Assembly (NCBI GenBank): GCA_900544365.1
Contig: UQVF01000003.1
Location: forward strand, 21,662-85,661
DNA length: 64,000 nt
Origin: an uncultured Veillonella sp.
GTDB lineage: Bacteria > Bacillota > Negativicutes > Veillonellales > Veillonellaceae
Reading direction: 5' to 3'
Program-made: the position numbers and the translations under genes
Shown: positions 1-9,137 of the stretch, piece after piece
How positions within the stretch are numbered: the first letter of the stretch is position 1
How the letters are laid out: every line of letters starts with the position of its first letter
The notes under the pieces: generated by a model
Seen by the model: the letters and a program-made list of their open reading frames with translations, nothing else
The model's database searches: none
Told to the model about the DNA's origin: nothing

Positions 1-21
1 CATGCATTATGCATTTCACAT

Positions 22-81
22 AATACTAATTATAGGTAAAGGACTTGTAGCTTCGGTTGCGGGTCCTTTCCTATTAGTATT
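22..81. terminator. Hairpin downstream of mscL
   Basis: A long imperfect inverted repeat (AATACTAAT...AAAGGAC against GTCCTTT...ATTAGTATT) lies about 50 bases beyond the mscL stop. It has no clear T-run, so it may be a bidirectional terminator or an RNA-stabilising hairpin for mscL and for a plus-strand gene outside the window. Confidence 0.5.
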
Positions 82-127
82 AAGTAATTGTAAAATTCAA
101 AAACCTAGATATTACTAGTTATTCCAT

Positions 128-574
128 TTAACATTCTTTGACAGTCAATTCGGCCGTGCAATGTGGACAGCGTGTTGCATCGTCAGCAATAGCTTCACGA
201 CAATAGTCGCATTTGCGGATTTCTATCGGTGCTTCTGCAGGTGTGAATCGTTTGATTTGGCTGATGATTGTGAAAATACAGAAAGCAATGATAAGGAATT
301 CAAACACTGTATTCAAGAAAAGACCATAGGCCAAAACAGGGACACCAGCTGCTTTTGCTTCTGCTAAGGTAGTAGGAGCAGCACTAGTAGTTAAAGGAAT
401 AAATAAATTAGAAAAGTCCACCCCACCTAATAATAAACCGATAGGTGGCATAACTACATCATTTACCAAAGAAGTAACAATTTTACCAAAAGCGGCACCA
501 ATGATAACACCCACAGCTAAATCCACTACATTGCCGCGCATGGCAAAGTCTTTAAAATCTTTAAAAAAGCTCAT
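128..574 (-). CDS. mscL: Large-conductance mechanosensitive channel MscL with C-terminal zinc ribbon
   Basis: MscL forms a homopentameric inner-membrane pore that opens under membrane tension to release solutes during hypo-osmotic shock. The 148-residue protein shows the hallmark N-terminus (FKDFAMRGNVVDLAVGVIIG), TM1 at about residues 15-45, a periplasmic loop and TM2 at about 78-107. After the usual end (near residue 120) comes an extra CxxC...CxxC zinc-ribbon-like tail (Cys122, Cys125, Cys136, Cys139) that typical MscL lacks. The start at 574 is chosen because GGAGATAATT precedes that ATG; an in-frame ATG 24 bases upstream has no good SD. Family call is secure; the role of the tail is unknown. 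Confidence 0.95.
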   Translation of the reverse strand: MSFFKDFKDFAMRGNVVDLAVGVIIGAAFGKIVTSLVNDVVMPPIGLLLGGVDFSNLFIPLTTSAAPTTLAEAKAAGVPVLAYGLFLNTVFEFLIIAFCIFTIISQIKRFTPAEAPIEIRKCDYCREAIADDATRCPHCTAELTVKEC

Positions 575-698
575 AATTATCTCCATTTCAAAATTCATAA
601 TATAAAAACATAATTTATATTATAAAGCAAATTTATCGAAAAAAATAGATGTAAAAGCAAATGTTGCATGCTTTGGAAAGGTTATTTTATAGATTGCA

Positions 699-750
699 AA
701 AAAGCTGTCATAGAATATGGGAGAAATCCCAACGGATGACAGCTTTTACA
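699..750 (-). terminator. Rho-independent terminator of the deoR-type gene
   Basis: On the minus strand AAAAGCTGTCAT pairs with ATGACAGCTTTT and is followed by a T-run. It begins right after the regulator's stop codon. Confidence 0.8.
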
Positions 751-751
751 A

Positions 752-1507
752 TTAACGATGATGATTAACTTCTTGAATATTTGCATAGTTCCGATATAAT
801 TCATTAGGTAATTTGGTAGTAATAATAGAGGCTTTATCAATAGTGGCAAAAGTAACAGAGGAAATACGATCGAATTTAGATGGGTCTGCTAAGACAAAGG
901 CGTTGTGGCATTTTTGTAATGCTTTTTCTTTGACAGATGCATCCAGAGGATCTTCTGTAGTAAATCCGGATTTGAAACTAATACCATGGGTGCTAAAGAA
1001 GCCCTGAGTAAAATTGTAGGATTCTAATTGGTTAAGGGCTACACTACCAACAATAGATGATGAAATAGGGTTTACAGTGCCGCCTAATAAGATGACTTTC
1101 ATATGGCGTGAGGCCAAATGGGTAGCATGGAGAATGCCGTTAGTTACAAAGGTAGCATTTGTGTGCTGTAGATAATGTAACATCATTTCTGTAGTGCTAC
1201 CAGCATCAAGGAATATAAAGCCAGAAGGGCTGATTAATTCAGAGGCAGCTAATGCAATAGACTCTTTCGCATCGCGATACATGATGGATTTAGGAATCAT
1301 ATCGATATCCGTTGTAGTGTGGTCAATGGTGAGGCTAGCAGCGCCACCATGAATCTTTTGCAACAAACCTTTATTGTGGAGATAGGCTAAATCTCTGCGT
1401 ATTGTGGGCGCTGAAGAAGATAAGGCTTGCACTAGTTCGTGTACAGTGACAATGCGATTTTGTTTCAAACGTCGTAGAATAGCAGAATAACGTTCTTCAG
1501 GAAGCAT
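752..1507 (-). CDS. DeoR/GlpR-family transcriptional regulator
   Basis: This 251-residue protein has the two-part DeoR layout: an N-terminal winged helix-turn-helix (about residues 1-57, with PTIRRDLAYLHNKGLLQKIHGG typical of the family) and a C-terminal sugar-phosphate-sensing domain (GSTTEMML, FVTNGI and LLGGTVN segments, ending in ADPSKFD...). Such proteins usually repress carbohydrate or nucleoside genes and are released by a phosphorylated sugar. It stands alone, divergent from dapF, so no target can be assigned from context. The start has GGAGGTGA upstream. Target unknown; family assignment is firm. Confidence 0.9.
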   Translation of the reverse strand: MLPEERYSAILRRLKQNRIVTVHELVQALSSSAPTIRRDLAYLHNKGLLQKIHGGAASLTIDHTTTDIDMIPKSIMYRDAKESIALAASELISPSGFIFLDAGSTTEMMLHYLQHTNATFVTNGILHATHLASRHMKVILLGGTVNPISSSIVGSVALNQLESYNFTQGFFSTHGISFKSGFTTEDPLDASVKEKALQKCHNAFVLADPSKFDRISSVTFATIDKASIITTKLPNELYRNYANIQEVNHHR

Positions 1508-1722
1508 AGTAAAATCACCTCCAATATATGATTAACCTAATACTGCTTAGGAAAACGTACCTATTATTTTTCCTATATTCATGGTAATATAAATGACAAA
1601 TAAATTATAGTCATGTCATATAGATTTCATCAAAATGTATAAAGTACAGGCTATATTTTGCGATAAATTAAGAATCCACTCTATGAGAATAGGAATTGTA
1701 TTATATACATAAGGAGACAGAT

Positions 1723-2562
1723 ATGAGAATCACAAAAATGCATGGTTTAGGAAATGATTTTATTGTTTTTTTCGATAATGGTAACACCGAATTTAATGTA
1801 ACAGATATGGCACAGCGACTTTGTAATCGACATACAGGTATTGGTGCAGATGGACTTGTTATTGTGATGCCTTCTGATATAGCTGATGTACGCATGCGAA
1901 TTATCAACTCTGATGGAAGTGAGGCTGAAATGTGTGGGAATGGCATTCGTTGCTTTGCAAAATATGCGTATGATCGCAAGATTATTGATAAAGAGGAATT
2001 TACTGTAGAAACCTTAGCAGGCATTATGACGCCTACTATTATTGCAGATAATGGTGTGGCAAAGTTAGTAAAAGTCAATATGGGTAAACCTACATTTTCA
2101 GCAAAGAATATTCCTATGGATGTAGAAGCAGATAAGGTAATAGATTATACTCTTGATGTAGATGGAGTATCCTATATGGTGAGTTCTGTGCTGTTAGGAG
2201 TACCCCATACAGAGGTATTTGTAGATGATGTAACAACAGTACCGTTGACTGTATTGGGACCAATGATTGAAAAGCATCCACTTTTCCCGAAAGGGACGAA
2301 CGTGAATTTCGTACAAGTGGTGAATGAGAATACGGTAAAAGTCCGCACCTGGGAACGAGGCGCAGGAGCTACACTAGCATGTGGAACAGGATCTTGTTCC
2401 AGTGCAGTCATGGCGTATGAAAAAGGGCTTACTGGTCGTTCTGTAGATGTAGAATTGTATCTTGGTACATTGCGAGTGGATTATGATGAGGATGGAACGG
2501 TATACATGACGGGGCCTGCTACAGAAGTGTTTAACTTAGAACTAGATGCGGTGAATTGTTAG
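1723..2562 (+). CDS. dapF: Diaminopimelate epimerase
   Basis: DapF interconverts LL- and meso-diaminopimelate in the cytoplasm, supplying lysine and the peptidoglycan cross-link residue of diderm cell walls. The 279-residue protein begins MRITKMHGLGNDF, a family hallmark, and has both active-site cysteine motifs (MCGNGIRC near residue 72 and ACGTGSCSS near 219), which act as a thiolate/thiol pair without PLP. Start 1723 is preferred over the in-frame ATG at 1696 because AAGGAG lies just before it and the family starts here. Monocistronic, divergent from the DeoR-type gene and ending in a hairpin shared with the convergent SLH gene. Confidence 0.97.
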   Translation: MRITKMHGLGNDFIVFFDNGNTEFNVTDMAQRLCNRHTGIGADGLVIVMPSDIADVRMRIINSDGSEAEMCGNGIRCFAKYAYDRKIIDKEEFTVETLAGIMTPTIIADNGVAKLVKVNMGKPTFSAKNIPMDVEADKVIDYTLDVDGVSYMVSSVLLGVPHTEVFVDDVTTVPLTVLGPMIEKHPLFPKGTNVNFVQVVNENTVKVRTWERGAGATLACGTGSCSSAVMAYEKGLTGRSVDVELYLGTLRVDYDEDGTVYMTGPATEVFNLELDAVNC

Positions 2563-2605
2563 GGCGTTACCCAATGTGGTTGGGAGGCATACAATACGTT
2601 TTAAA

Positions 2606-2656
2606 TAAAAAAGAGGAAAGTTGATCTAAAGCTGTCAACGTTCCTCTTTTTTATTT
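2606..2656. terminator. Bidirectional terminator between dapF and the SLH gene
   Basis: AAAAAAGAGGAA-GTTGA pairs with TCAAC-TTCCTCTTTTTT, giving an A-run on one side and a T-run on the other, so it can end both convergent transcripts. Its 5' arm (AGAGGAAAGTTGAT) recurs at 54292. Confidence 0.85.
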
Positions 2657-2672
2657 GGGAATAGGCGGTGTA

Positions 2673-3827
2673 TTAATTGCTTCGTAATTGAATTTTTTTG
2701 CCAAATTTTTTAACAAAAGCGGTTTGTGTAGTTGTAGTTAATTTATCTACGGTTATGATTAATCCATCCACATTTGGCGTTGGTGTTACAGCAAGAATAG
2801 AACCATTAGGTTCTAATTGACGATATAAATAAGCAGCATCTGTTTGTAGAGTATCGAAATCTCCTAAACTATAGGTGCCAGTAGTTATGATGTGATTGCT
2901 TAGAAAATATTTATCTTTAATATAAGCGGTTTCTGCGGTAATAGCTTTGACATCATTAGAAGATACAAAGGAAATCACTAACTTCCCATCTCGCCAGAAC
3001 ATAGCTCCTCGATGATGAAAGTCGTAGTTTTCGCCAAATGTTTTTTTGATTAAAGTTCGGGCAGTTTCTTCCATTTGTTGCTGCTGAATTATATTTTGAA
3101 TTACGGATGCCTCTTTAGAGAAGAGCAGACGATAGGTGATTTCAGCAGCTTCAGCGCGGGTTATATATTTTTCAGGATTGAATAAACCGGTTGTGCTGTA
3201 ATTGATGAAGCCGAAGGTGGCCAATTCACGTACAGATGATTGTGCCCAAGGTGCAATGAATTTCTGATCGCTAAAGTGAATCGCATCTAATGCAGTGGGA
3301 TCCTCTGTACGATATCCTTGGTAGTGTAAAAACTTATCTGCCACGACGGCAAACTCTTGGCGTGACATATATTGCTCTGGGCGATAGGTAGAATCTCCAT
3401 AACCGCTGATAATATTAGCCCGTGCTACACTTTCGATGGCTAAGGAAGACCAACGGTCAGAGGTGATGTCAGAAAATGAGCTAGCTAGCATGATGGATGG
3501 GGTGTCACCAAGCATATTGCTAAATAAGGAGGCAGCTTCCTCACGAGACAAGGGGTCATTTGGTTTGAATGTGCCATTGCGATAACCACTCATAAAACCT
3601 TTTTTTGTCATTTTTGTAATAGATTCATAAGCCCAAAAGTTAGTAGGTACATCAGTAAATCGATATTTTTGTACTCGGTCAAAAGTGGGAATACTGTTAG
3701 GTTGGGAATATGTGAATGTCTTTGGTGTGCCTAGTATCTCACTTGTGGATAGGGGAGTGATGATTTGTGCTTGTAGTAATGCTACAGGTAATGCTGCTAG
3801 TAATAGTGCTGTATAAAAACGTTTCAT
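2673..3827 (-). CDS. Secreted protein with three SLH domains
   Basis: This 384-residue protein has an N-terminal signal peptide (MKRFYTALLLAALPVALLQAQ) followed by three S-layer-homology repeats at about residues 58-110, 122-172 and 185-235 (each with an FxD start and a GYxxGTFxP / GYGDSTYRP / TGLFNPEKY-like core). The remaining ~140 residues show no clear domain and no OmpM-type beta-barrel. SLH domains of Negativicutes bind polyamine-modified peptidoglycan, so this is probably a periplasmic wall-anchored protein. Start 3827 is chosen for its GGAGG and signal peptide; the in-frame ATG 99 bases upstream would bury the signal. Function beyond anchoring is unknown. Confidence 0.88.
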   Translation of the reverse strand: MKRFYTALLLAALPVALLQAQIITPLSTSEILGTPKTFTYSQPNSIPTFDRVQKYRFTDVPTNFWAYESITKMTKKGFMSGYRNGTFKPNDPLSREEAASLFSNMLGDTPSIMLASSFSDITSDRWSSLAIESVARANIISGYGDSTYRPEQYMSRQEFAVVADKFLHYQGYRTEDPTALDAIHFSDQKFIAPWAQSSVRELATFGFINYSTTGLFNPEKYITRAEAAEITYRLLFSKEASVIQNIIQQQQMEETARTLIKKTFGENYDFHHRGAMFWRDGKLVISFVSSNDVKAITAETAYIKDKYFLSNHIITTGTYSLGDFDTLQTDAAYLYRQLEPNGSILAVTPTPNVDGLIITVDKLTTTTQTAFVKKFGKKIQLRSN

Positions 3828-4354
3828 AAGGTGCCTCCGAAATAGGAAACTAAAGATATGTTGTGTTACGTCTATCATACCATATTTGAAAGGTTGACTC
3901 CATGTGAAAAGAGTGATATTTATCAATAAAAATGTTCTCTCTAAAGTTGAATTGTAGAGTAATTGTTATCTCTGTCATGAGTTTTGGTTATAGCACTAGT
4001 TTTAAGTAGGATTTAAAGAATGAAAAGACATGTGTGTTTTAATAAAGGATTTGATGTGTATTAAAATACATTAAAATTATATAATCCTTGATGCTATAAG
4101 GCTTGATAACACTAGGTAAAACGTGTGATTTTTGCTACAAAGTAACTGAATGATAATGAATAGCAATATGGTATAAAAATGGCTTCTTGCTAATATTGCA
4201 AGTCTTTTGTAATTATAGAAAAATTGCTATATAATAAAATCATCGAGAAAACTATTTAGAATATACCATTCGAATAGTACATAGATGGAAAACGATTGTT
4301 GCATTTTGCCAATCAAGTGATAGTAGTTTACTTTAAAGTTGAGGATGTGAAAAA
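3828..4354. other. AT-rich divergent intergenic region (SLH gene / lutA)
   Basis: This 527-bp gap lies between divergent genes. The lut promoter (4207-4235) is the only element I can define well. A GATAAT-containing stretch near 4150 resembles half of a Fur-type box but is too degenerate to call. No ORF or structured RNA is evident. Confidence 0.5.
4207..4235 (+). promoter_or_regulatory. Sigma-A type promoter of lutABC
   Basis: TTGTAA, 17 bases, TATAAT. The predicted transcript starts near 4242, leaving a leader of about 110 bases before lutA. Confidence 0.7.
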
Positions 4355-5092
4355 ATGAAAATTCATTTATTTCAACAATGTTTGATTGATATGTTCTACC
4401 CTCATGTAGGCATGGCAGGTGTAAAGGTTCTTGAAAGCCTTGGCTGCGAATTAACAGTTCCTAAAAAGCAAGTGTGCTGTGGTCAGATGTTTGTTAACTC
4501 TGGTTACAACGAAGCTGCAAAAGGGGCTATCAAAAATACAATTGAACAATTCGAAAATGCTGATTATGTAGTGAGCATGTCTGGATCTTGTGCGTTCGCT
4601 ATTCGTGATGAATATCATCATATTTTAAAAGATGAACCAGAATGGTTAGCACGAGCTGAAAAGTTGAGCTCTAAAATTTATGAGTTCACGCAATTCATCG
4701 TTGACGTATTAGGGGTAACTGATGTGGGTGCTCGCTTTAATGATAAAGTGACATACCATAAATCTTGCCACGTAACTCGTTTAATGGGCATTAAAGAGCA
4801 ACCTATGAAACTGTTAGCGGGTATTCAAGGTTTAGAATACTTACCATTGCATCGTGCTGAGCGTTGCTGTGGCTTTGGTGGTACTTTCACAGTGAAAAAT
4901 CCTGAAATTTCTGCTGTTATGACAAAAGAAAAAGCAATGAATATCTATGACTCTGGCGCTAACATTGTAGCAGGTTCCGATATGGCTTGCTTGATGAATA
5001 TTGAAGGTATGTTAGATCGACTTTACAAAGAAGGCGAAATTGATCGCCATATCCGTGTAATGCATATTGCGGAATTGTTGAATAGTCGATAG
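4355..5092 (+). CDS. lutA: Lactate utilization protein A (CCG-domain Fe-S oxidoreductase subunit)
   Basis: LutA is one of three subunits of the LutABC iron-sulfur complex that oxidises L-lactate to pyruvate in the cytoplasm. The 245-residue protein contains two CCG domains (VCCGQMF near residue 41 and RCCGFGGTF near 172), the heterodisulfide-reductase-type Cys-rich motif that defines the family. It heads a tight operon, with lutB starting 11 bases downstream and lutC following. The start has GAGGATGTGAAAAA upstream. Lactate is the main carbon source of Veillonella, so high expression is expected. No LutR-type regulator gene is adjacent. Confidence 0.92.
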   Translation: MKIHLFQQCLIDMFYPHVGMAGVKVLESLGCELTVPKKQVCCGQMFVNSGYNEAAKGAIKNTIEQFENADYVVSMSGSCAFAIRDEYHHILKDEPEWLARAEKLSSKIYEFTQFIVDVLGVTDVGARFNDKVTYHKSCHVTRLMGIKEQPMKLLAGIQGLEYLPLHRAERCCGFGGTFTVKNPEISAVMTKEKAMNIYDSGANIVAGSDMACLMNIEGMLDRLYKEGEIDRHIRVMHIAELLNSR

Positions 5093-5103
5093 GAGGAGTC
5101 ACC

Positions 5104-6549
5104 ATGAGTAATATTGTGTACGATAAACGCCCGTTTAAGACACGCGTTAATGATGTGCTTGCTAATGACTTCAAAGTAAAAGCCATTCAAACAGCACAGG
5201 ATGTATTCTATGAAAAACGTAAAGCTGTAGTAGATCAAGTAGCGGAATGGGAAGACTTCCGTAATGAATCTGCTGATTTGCGTGACCATGTATTGGCTAA
5301 CTTGGATTACTATTTAAACCAATTTGCAGAAAATGCTGAAAAAGCAGGGGCACATGTGCACTTTGCGGCTGACGATAAAGAAGCGACAGCAATCTGCATG
5401 GAAGTACTTCGTGCAAAAGAAGCAAAAATGGTTGTTAAATCTAAAACTATGGTTTCTGAAGAAATCGGTTTAAATCATGAATTAATTGAAGCAGGCATCG
5501 AAGTAAATGAAACTGACTTGGCAGAATTTATTTTGCAAACAGCGGACTTCGATCCTCCATCTCATATCGTAGTACCTGCATTGCACTTTGAGCGTAACCG
5601 TATTCGTGATACATTTGCGAAAAAATTAGGGTATGAAGGCACTGAAAATCCTGAAGAAATGACTCGTTTTGTACGTCGTTATATTCGCGATCGTTTCTTG
5701 CGTGCTGACGTAGGCTTCACTGGTTGTAACTTTGGTGTAGCCGAAACTGGTACTATCACTATCGTATCTAACGAAGGTAATGGTCGTATGGCGAGCTCCA
5801 TGCCTAAAACACAAATTGCATTGATGGGTATGGAACGTTTGGTGCCAAACTTTGCATCTTTGGATGTAATGATGGAAATGTTGATTCGTTCCTCTGTAGG
5901 TGCTAAAATCTCTAACTACTTCTCCATGATCACTGGTCCTGCTCGTGAAGGGGAAGCAGACGGTCCAGAAGAATTACACATCATCATCATTGATAACCGT
6001 CGTTCTGGTATTCTAGGTGGCGATTTTGAAGAGATGTTACGTTGTATCCGTTGCGGTGCATGTATGAATATTTGCCCAGTGTATCGTCACATTACAGGTC
6101 ATGGTTATGGCTCTATCTATCCAGGTCCAATGGGGGCTGTATTAACTCCATTGTTGGTTGGTTATGAAGAAGCTGGCGATCTTCCTTATGCATCCACATT
6201 GTGCGGGGAATGTTGGGAACACTGTCCAGTTAAGATTCCATTGCATGAATTATTACTGAAACATCGTCAAGTGATTGCTGATAAATTACAAATGCGTCCA
6301 GCGATTGAACGCAGTATCTTCCACACAGTGGCAGGTGTATTTGCGAACTCCTTCTTGTTCGATATGGGTACCAAAATGGGTGCTATCGGCATGAAATTAA
6401 TGAGTAAGAATGGTCATATGGCAGATTGGACAAAAGTATTACCAGTAGTTGGTGGCTGGGTGAAAGCAAAAGATATGGGCGTACTCAAAATGAGTAAATT
6501 CCGTGATGAATATGCGAAACACGTAGCACAAAAGGGAAAGGAGAAATAA
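5104..6549 (+). CDS. lutB: Lactate utilization protein B (Fe-S protein)
   Basis: LutB is the large electron-transfer subunit of the LutABC lactate oxidase complex. The 481-residue protein carries an N-terminal LUD domain (about residues 65-300, with the GCNFGVAETGTITIVSNEG segment) and a C-terminal pair of ferredoxin-like clusters: CIRCGACMNICPVY (near 315) and CGECWEHCPVKIP (near 365). AGGAGG precedes the start. It is the middle gene of lutABC, with lutC starting two bases after its stop, implying translational coupling. Length and motif order match the family. Confidence 0.93.
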   Translation: MSNIVYDKRPFKTRVNDVLANDFKVKAIQTAQDVFYEKRKAVVDQVAEWEDFRNESADLRDHVLANLDYYLNQFAENAEKAGAHVHFAADDKEATAICMEVLRAKEAKMVVKSKTMVSEEIGLNHELIEAGIEVNETDLAEFILQTADFDPPSHIVVPALHFERNRIRDTFAKKLGYEGTENPEEMTRFVRRYIRDRFLRADVGFTGCNFGVAETGTITIVSNEGNGRMASSMPKTQIALMGMERLVPNFASLDVMMEMLIRSSVGAKISNYFSMITGPAREGEADGPEELHIIIIDNRRSGILGGDFEEMLRCIRCGACMNICPVYRHITGHGYGSIYPGPMGAVLTPLLVGYEEAGDLPYASTLCGECWEHCPVKIPLHELLLKHRQVIADKLQMRPAIERSIFHTVAGVFANSFLFDMGTKMGAIGMKLMSKNGHMADWTKVLPVVGGWVKAKDMGVLKMSKFRDEYAKHVAQKGKEK

Positions 6550-6550
6550 A

Positions 6551-7261
6551 ATGGATCAAGCAAAAAAACAAGCCTTTTTAGGTCGCCTATCTCGTGCGTT
6601 AGGCCGTGACTCAATTCCTACATCTGTAACACCTTTTGATTTTTCAAAAGGACCTCAAGAGACTATGTATTCTAACCTTAGCCATGAGCAAGTAGTACAG
6701 ATGTTTAAAACAGAAGCAGAACGTTTAGGTACTAAACTCATCGAAGTTGAGGCATCTCAAGTAGGCCAAGCTTTAGTGGATGAAATCATGGCTCGTGGTG
6801 GTGGCAGTGTTGTGTACCCTAAATCCAAAGAAGTAGAAACTTATGGTTTAGAAGCTGCATTCCAACAGTTAGGTGAAGGCCAAGCTACATTCTATCAATG
6901 GGATGCTACTAAAGGTCGTGAGGCGAATATTGAAGTAGCCAAAGATTCTAACATTGGGATTACATTCCCAATCTTGGGTATTGCGGAAACTGCTACAGTT
7001 ATCCAACCAAGTACAGAAGAATCTGGTCGTTCCCTAGGGCTATTGCCATTAACTCATATCTCTGTGTTACGTACTGAAAATATTCATCCACGTATGACAC
7101 AAACGATGGCAGAATTAGCAAAGATTTATCGTAATGATCCAGCTAAGTTCCCTACCAATGTGGTTCACATCTCTGGTCCATCCAACACAGCGGATATCGA
7201 GCTTGTTCGTGTCGTTGGTGTTCACGGTCCAATCAATGTAACATTCATCTTAGTAAAATAA
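6551..7261 (+). CDS. lutC: Lactate utilization protein C (LUD domain)
   Basis: LutC is the third subunit of the lactate oxidation complex. The 236-residue protein is a single LUD (DUF162) domain, with the conserved stretch SNIGITFPILGIAETATVI near residue 135 and SGPSNTADIELVRVVGVHGP near 211, the latter being the family signature. It has no cluster-binding cysteines of its own. It directly follows lutB, with AAAGGAG overlapping the lutB end. A strong terminator follows, closing the operon. Confidence 0.93.
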   Translation: MDQAKKQAFLGRLSRALGRDSIPTSVTPFDFSKGPQETMYSNLSHEQVVQMFKTEAERLGTKLIEVEASQVGQALVDEIMARGGGSVVYPKSKEVETYGLEAAFQQLGEGQATFYQWDATKGREANIEVAKDSNIGITFPILGIAETATVIQPSTEESGRSLGLLPLTHISVLRTENIHPRMTQTMAELAKIYRNDPAKFPTNVVHISGPSNTADIELVRVVGVHGPINVTFILVK

Positions 7262-7285
7262 GATCGATAATTTGATACAATGAAT

Positions 7286-7329
7286 ATATATAGGGTAGTT
7301 GATAGTATATCAGCTATCCTATATTTTTT
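7286..7329 (+). terminator. Terminator of lutABC
   Basis: A long stem (TATAGGGTAGTTGATA against TATCAGCTATCCTATA) is followed by TTTTTT. Confidence 0.85.
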
Positions 7330-7534
7330 GGTTCTAGAAGTTTTTCGTGCTATTGGGCAAAATGAGTTGGTTTTAATAGGGATGAGCCTAGTTAAATACT
7401 AGGCTTATTGAATTATAAAGTTGTTAAAAACTTTGAGATAGAACAAAATGGGGCTATAGTAAATGTAGAGAATGCCCTTATAACAGTAGCCTTTACATTT
7501 GACGAAACTTTGTTGTATACTTTAGCATGATATA

Positions 7535-7562
7535 TTGACAAGTTTAGTGCTATGGATATAAT
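7535..7562 (+). promoter_or_regulatory. Promoter of the mscS gene
   Basis: A perfect TTGACA, 16 bases, and a perfect TATAAT. The leader to the ATG at 7643 is about 75 bases. Confidence 0.75.
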
Positions 7563-7642
7563 AGAATCTAATACTGGGCGAACTCATATCCCTATGCTAT
7601 GAGTTACGTAATGACAATATAGTTATAGGAAAGGAATAATGT

Positions 7643-8521
7643 ATGTTATTAGCAGAAGAAAAAGTTGCCACAGCCACAGCGGCAGGGGCTGAAAAGGTAG
7701 CAGAGCATGTAGAGGAAAGTATTTCCTTTGTCAATCATGTGCAATCCTTATTACTGGAATATTTACCTAGTATTATTTTAGCCATCATCGTGTTGATTAT
7801 AGGCCGCTATATCGCTCTATTTGTAAGACGTCTATCAGTACAATTGATGAGTCGCACCGGTTATGATCAAACGGTGCGCAGCTTTGCGTCTCAAATTATT
7901 TACTACACTATTTTGTCCGTAGTCGTGCTGTCAGCTTTGTCCTTAGTGGGATTTCCGACGAATAACTTCTTGGCGGCTTTTGGTGCCTTTGGTATCGCTA
8001 TTGGTTTAGCGTTGCAAAATAACATGTCTAACTTAGCATCGGGATTGATTATCTTGGCGTTTAAACCGTTTAAAGCTGGGGATTGGATTTCTGTGAATGG
8101 TGTGGAAGGGTCTGTGAAAGGCATCCATCTTATTAATACCGCTATTGCGACGAAAGAAAATCGTATTGTCTTCATCCCGAACTCAGCTATTACGTCCAAT
8201 AACTTGATGAACAGTAACTATGAACCAACAAGGTATATTACATTTGTGTTTGGCATTAACTATAATGCAGACCATCATCGGGCTATTGAGATTATCAAAG
8301 AAATTCTAGTGAGCACAGGCAAGGTTCATAATATGGATACTTTAGAAATTGGCATCAAAGAGTTTGGTGAAAGCTCTGTCGATATTGTGGCATATCCTTT
8401 AATTAATGCCAGTGATTTTAGAGAAGTCTATTATGGTGTTATGTCCGATGTGAAAGATCGCTTTGATGCAGAGGGCATCGATATTCCCTATCCACAACGT
8501 GTGGTACATATGGCTAATTAA
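7643..8521 (+). CDS. mscS: MscS-family small-conductance mechanosensitive channel
   Basis: MscS proteins form heptameric inner-membrane channels that release osmolytes on hypo-osmotic shock. The 292-residue protein has TM helices at about residues 38-60, 80-105 and the pore-lining TM3 at about 108-135 (AAFGAFGIAIGLALQNNMSNLASGLIIL, the Gly/Ala-rich family hallmark), then the beta domain (FKPFKAGDWISVNGVEGSV) and a cytoplasmic alpha/beta cage. GGAAAGGAATA precedes the start. This is the second mechanosensitive channel in the window, unlinked to mscL. Confidence 0.93.
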   Translation: MLLAEEKVATATAAGAEKVAEHVEESISFVNHVQSLLLEYLPSIILAIIVLIIGRYIALFVRRLSVQLMSRTGYDQTVRSFASQIIYYTILSVVVLSALSLVGFPTNNFLAAFGAFGIAIGLALQNNMSNLASGLIILAFKPFKAGDWISVNGVEGSVKGIHLINTAIATKENRIVFIPNSAITSNNLMNSNYEPTRYITFVFGINYNADHHRAIEIIKEILVSTGKVHNMDTLEIGIKEFGESSVDIVAYPLINASDFREVYYGVMSDVKDRFDAEGIDIPYPQRVVHMAN

Positions 8522-8569
8522 TAAGTTAAGAGAATCCTATTTCGTATGTAATGAAAGGGAGGGTATTCT

Positions 8570-9121
8570 ATGAATGAAAATCTATATGAATCTATGAAAA
8601 CTGCTGTAACTGAATTGGCTATGGTAGCGAAATTGCAAGAAGGTAAATTACTAGTAGTAGGGTGCTCCACCAGTGAAGTACGAGGAGGATATATTGGTAA
8701 GGACTCTTCAATGGAGGTAGCTTCAGAATTGTTTAGGGCCCTTTCCGAGGTGCAAGGTGAATATGGTTTTGCTGTAGCCATTCAATGTTGTGAACATCTC
8801 AACCGTGCTTTAGTGATGGAACAATCAGCAGCAGTGGCGCGTGGTTATGAAGAAGTGAATGCAGTGCCTGTACAGCATGCAGGCGGATCCATGGCGACAA
8901 CAGCTTATGTCTCATGGGCTGACCCTGTGATGGTGGAACATGTAAAAGCCGATGCTGGTATCGATATTGGAGATACTTTCATTGGCATGCATTTGAAACA
9001 TGTGGCAGTACCTGTGCGTTTAGGCGTGAAAGAAATTGGCGAAGCTCATGTGACAGCAGCTCGTGTACGACCAAAATTTGTGGGCGGTGACCGAGCGCAG
9101 TATAATGAGGTATTAAAGTAA
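8570..9121 (+). CDS. UPF0340 family protein (YwlG-like, TIGR01440)
   Basis: This 183-residue protein matches the UPF0340/TIGR01440 family of conserved Firmicutes proteins: an N-terminal VVGCSTSEVRGGYIGKDSS stretch, an AIQCCEHLNRALV core and a GIDIGDTFIGMHLKHVAVPVR segment. The biochemical function is not established. The start has GGGAGGG upstream. It is followed after 16 bases by the DUF3290/DUF421 pair and may be cotranscribed with it. Family recognition is confident; no role is proposed. Confidence 0.85.
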   Translation: MNENLYESMKTAVTELAMVAKLQEGKLLVVGCSTSEVRGGYIGKDSSMEVASELFRALSEVQGEYGFAVAIQCCEHLNRALVMEQSAAVARGYEEVNAVPVQHAGGSMATTAYVSWADPVMVEHVKADAGIDIGDTFIGMHLKHVAVPVRLGVKEIGEAHVTAARVRPKFVGGDRAQYNEVLK

Positions 9122-9137
9122 GAATTGTGAGGTAATT

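Larger units (their letters stand above)
7262..7642. other. Intergenic region lutC-mscS
   Basis: This 381-bp gap contains the lutC terminator (7286-7329), a separate perfect hairpin AGCCTAGT/ACTAGGCT at 7385-7405 without a T-run, and the mscS promoter (7535-7562). No small ORF with a convincing SD was seen. Confidence 0.5.

Noticed and set aside
4140..4165. Fur-box-like GATAAT sequence upstream of lutA (and ATTATC/GATAAT at 47354-47377)
   Set aside because: Too degenerate and too common in AT-rich DNA to claim a metal-regulator site.
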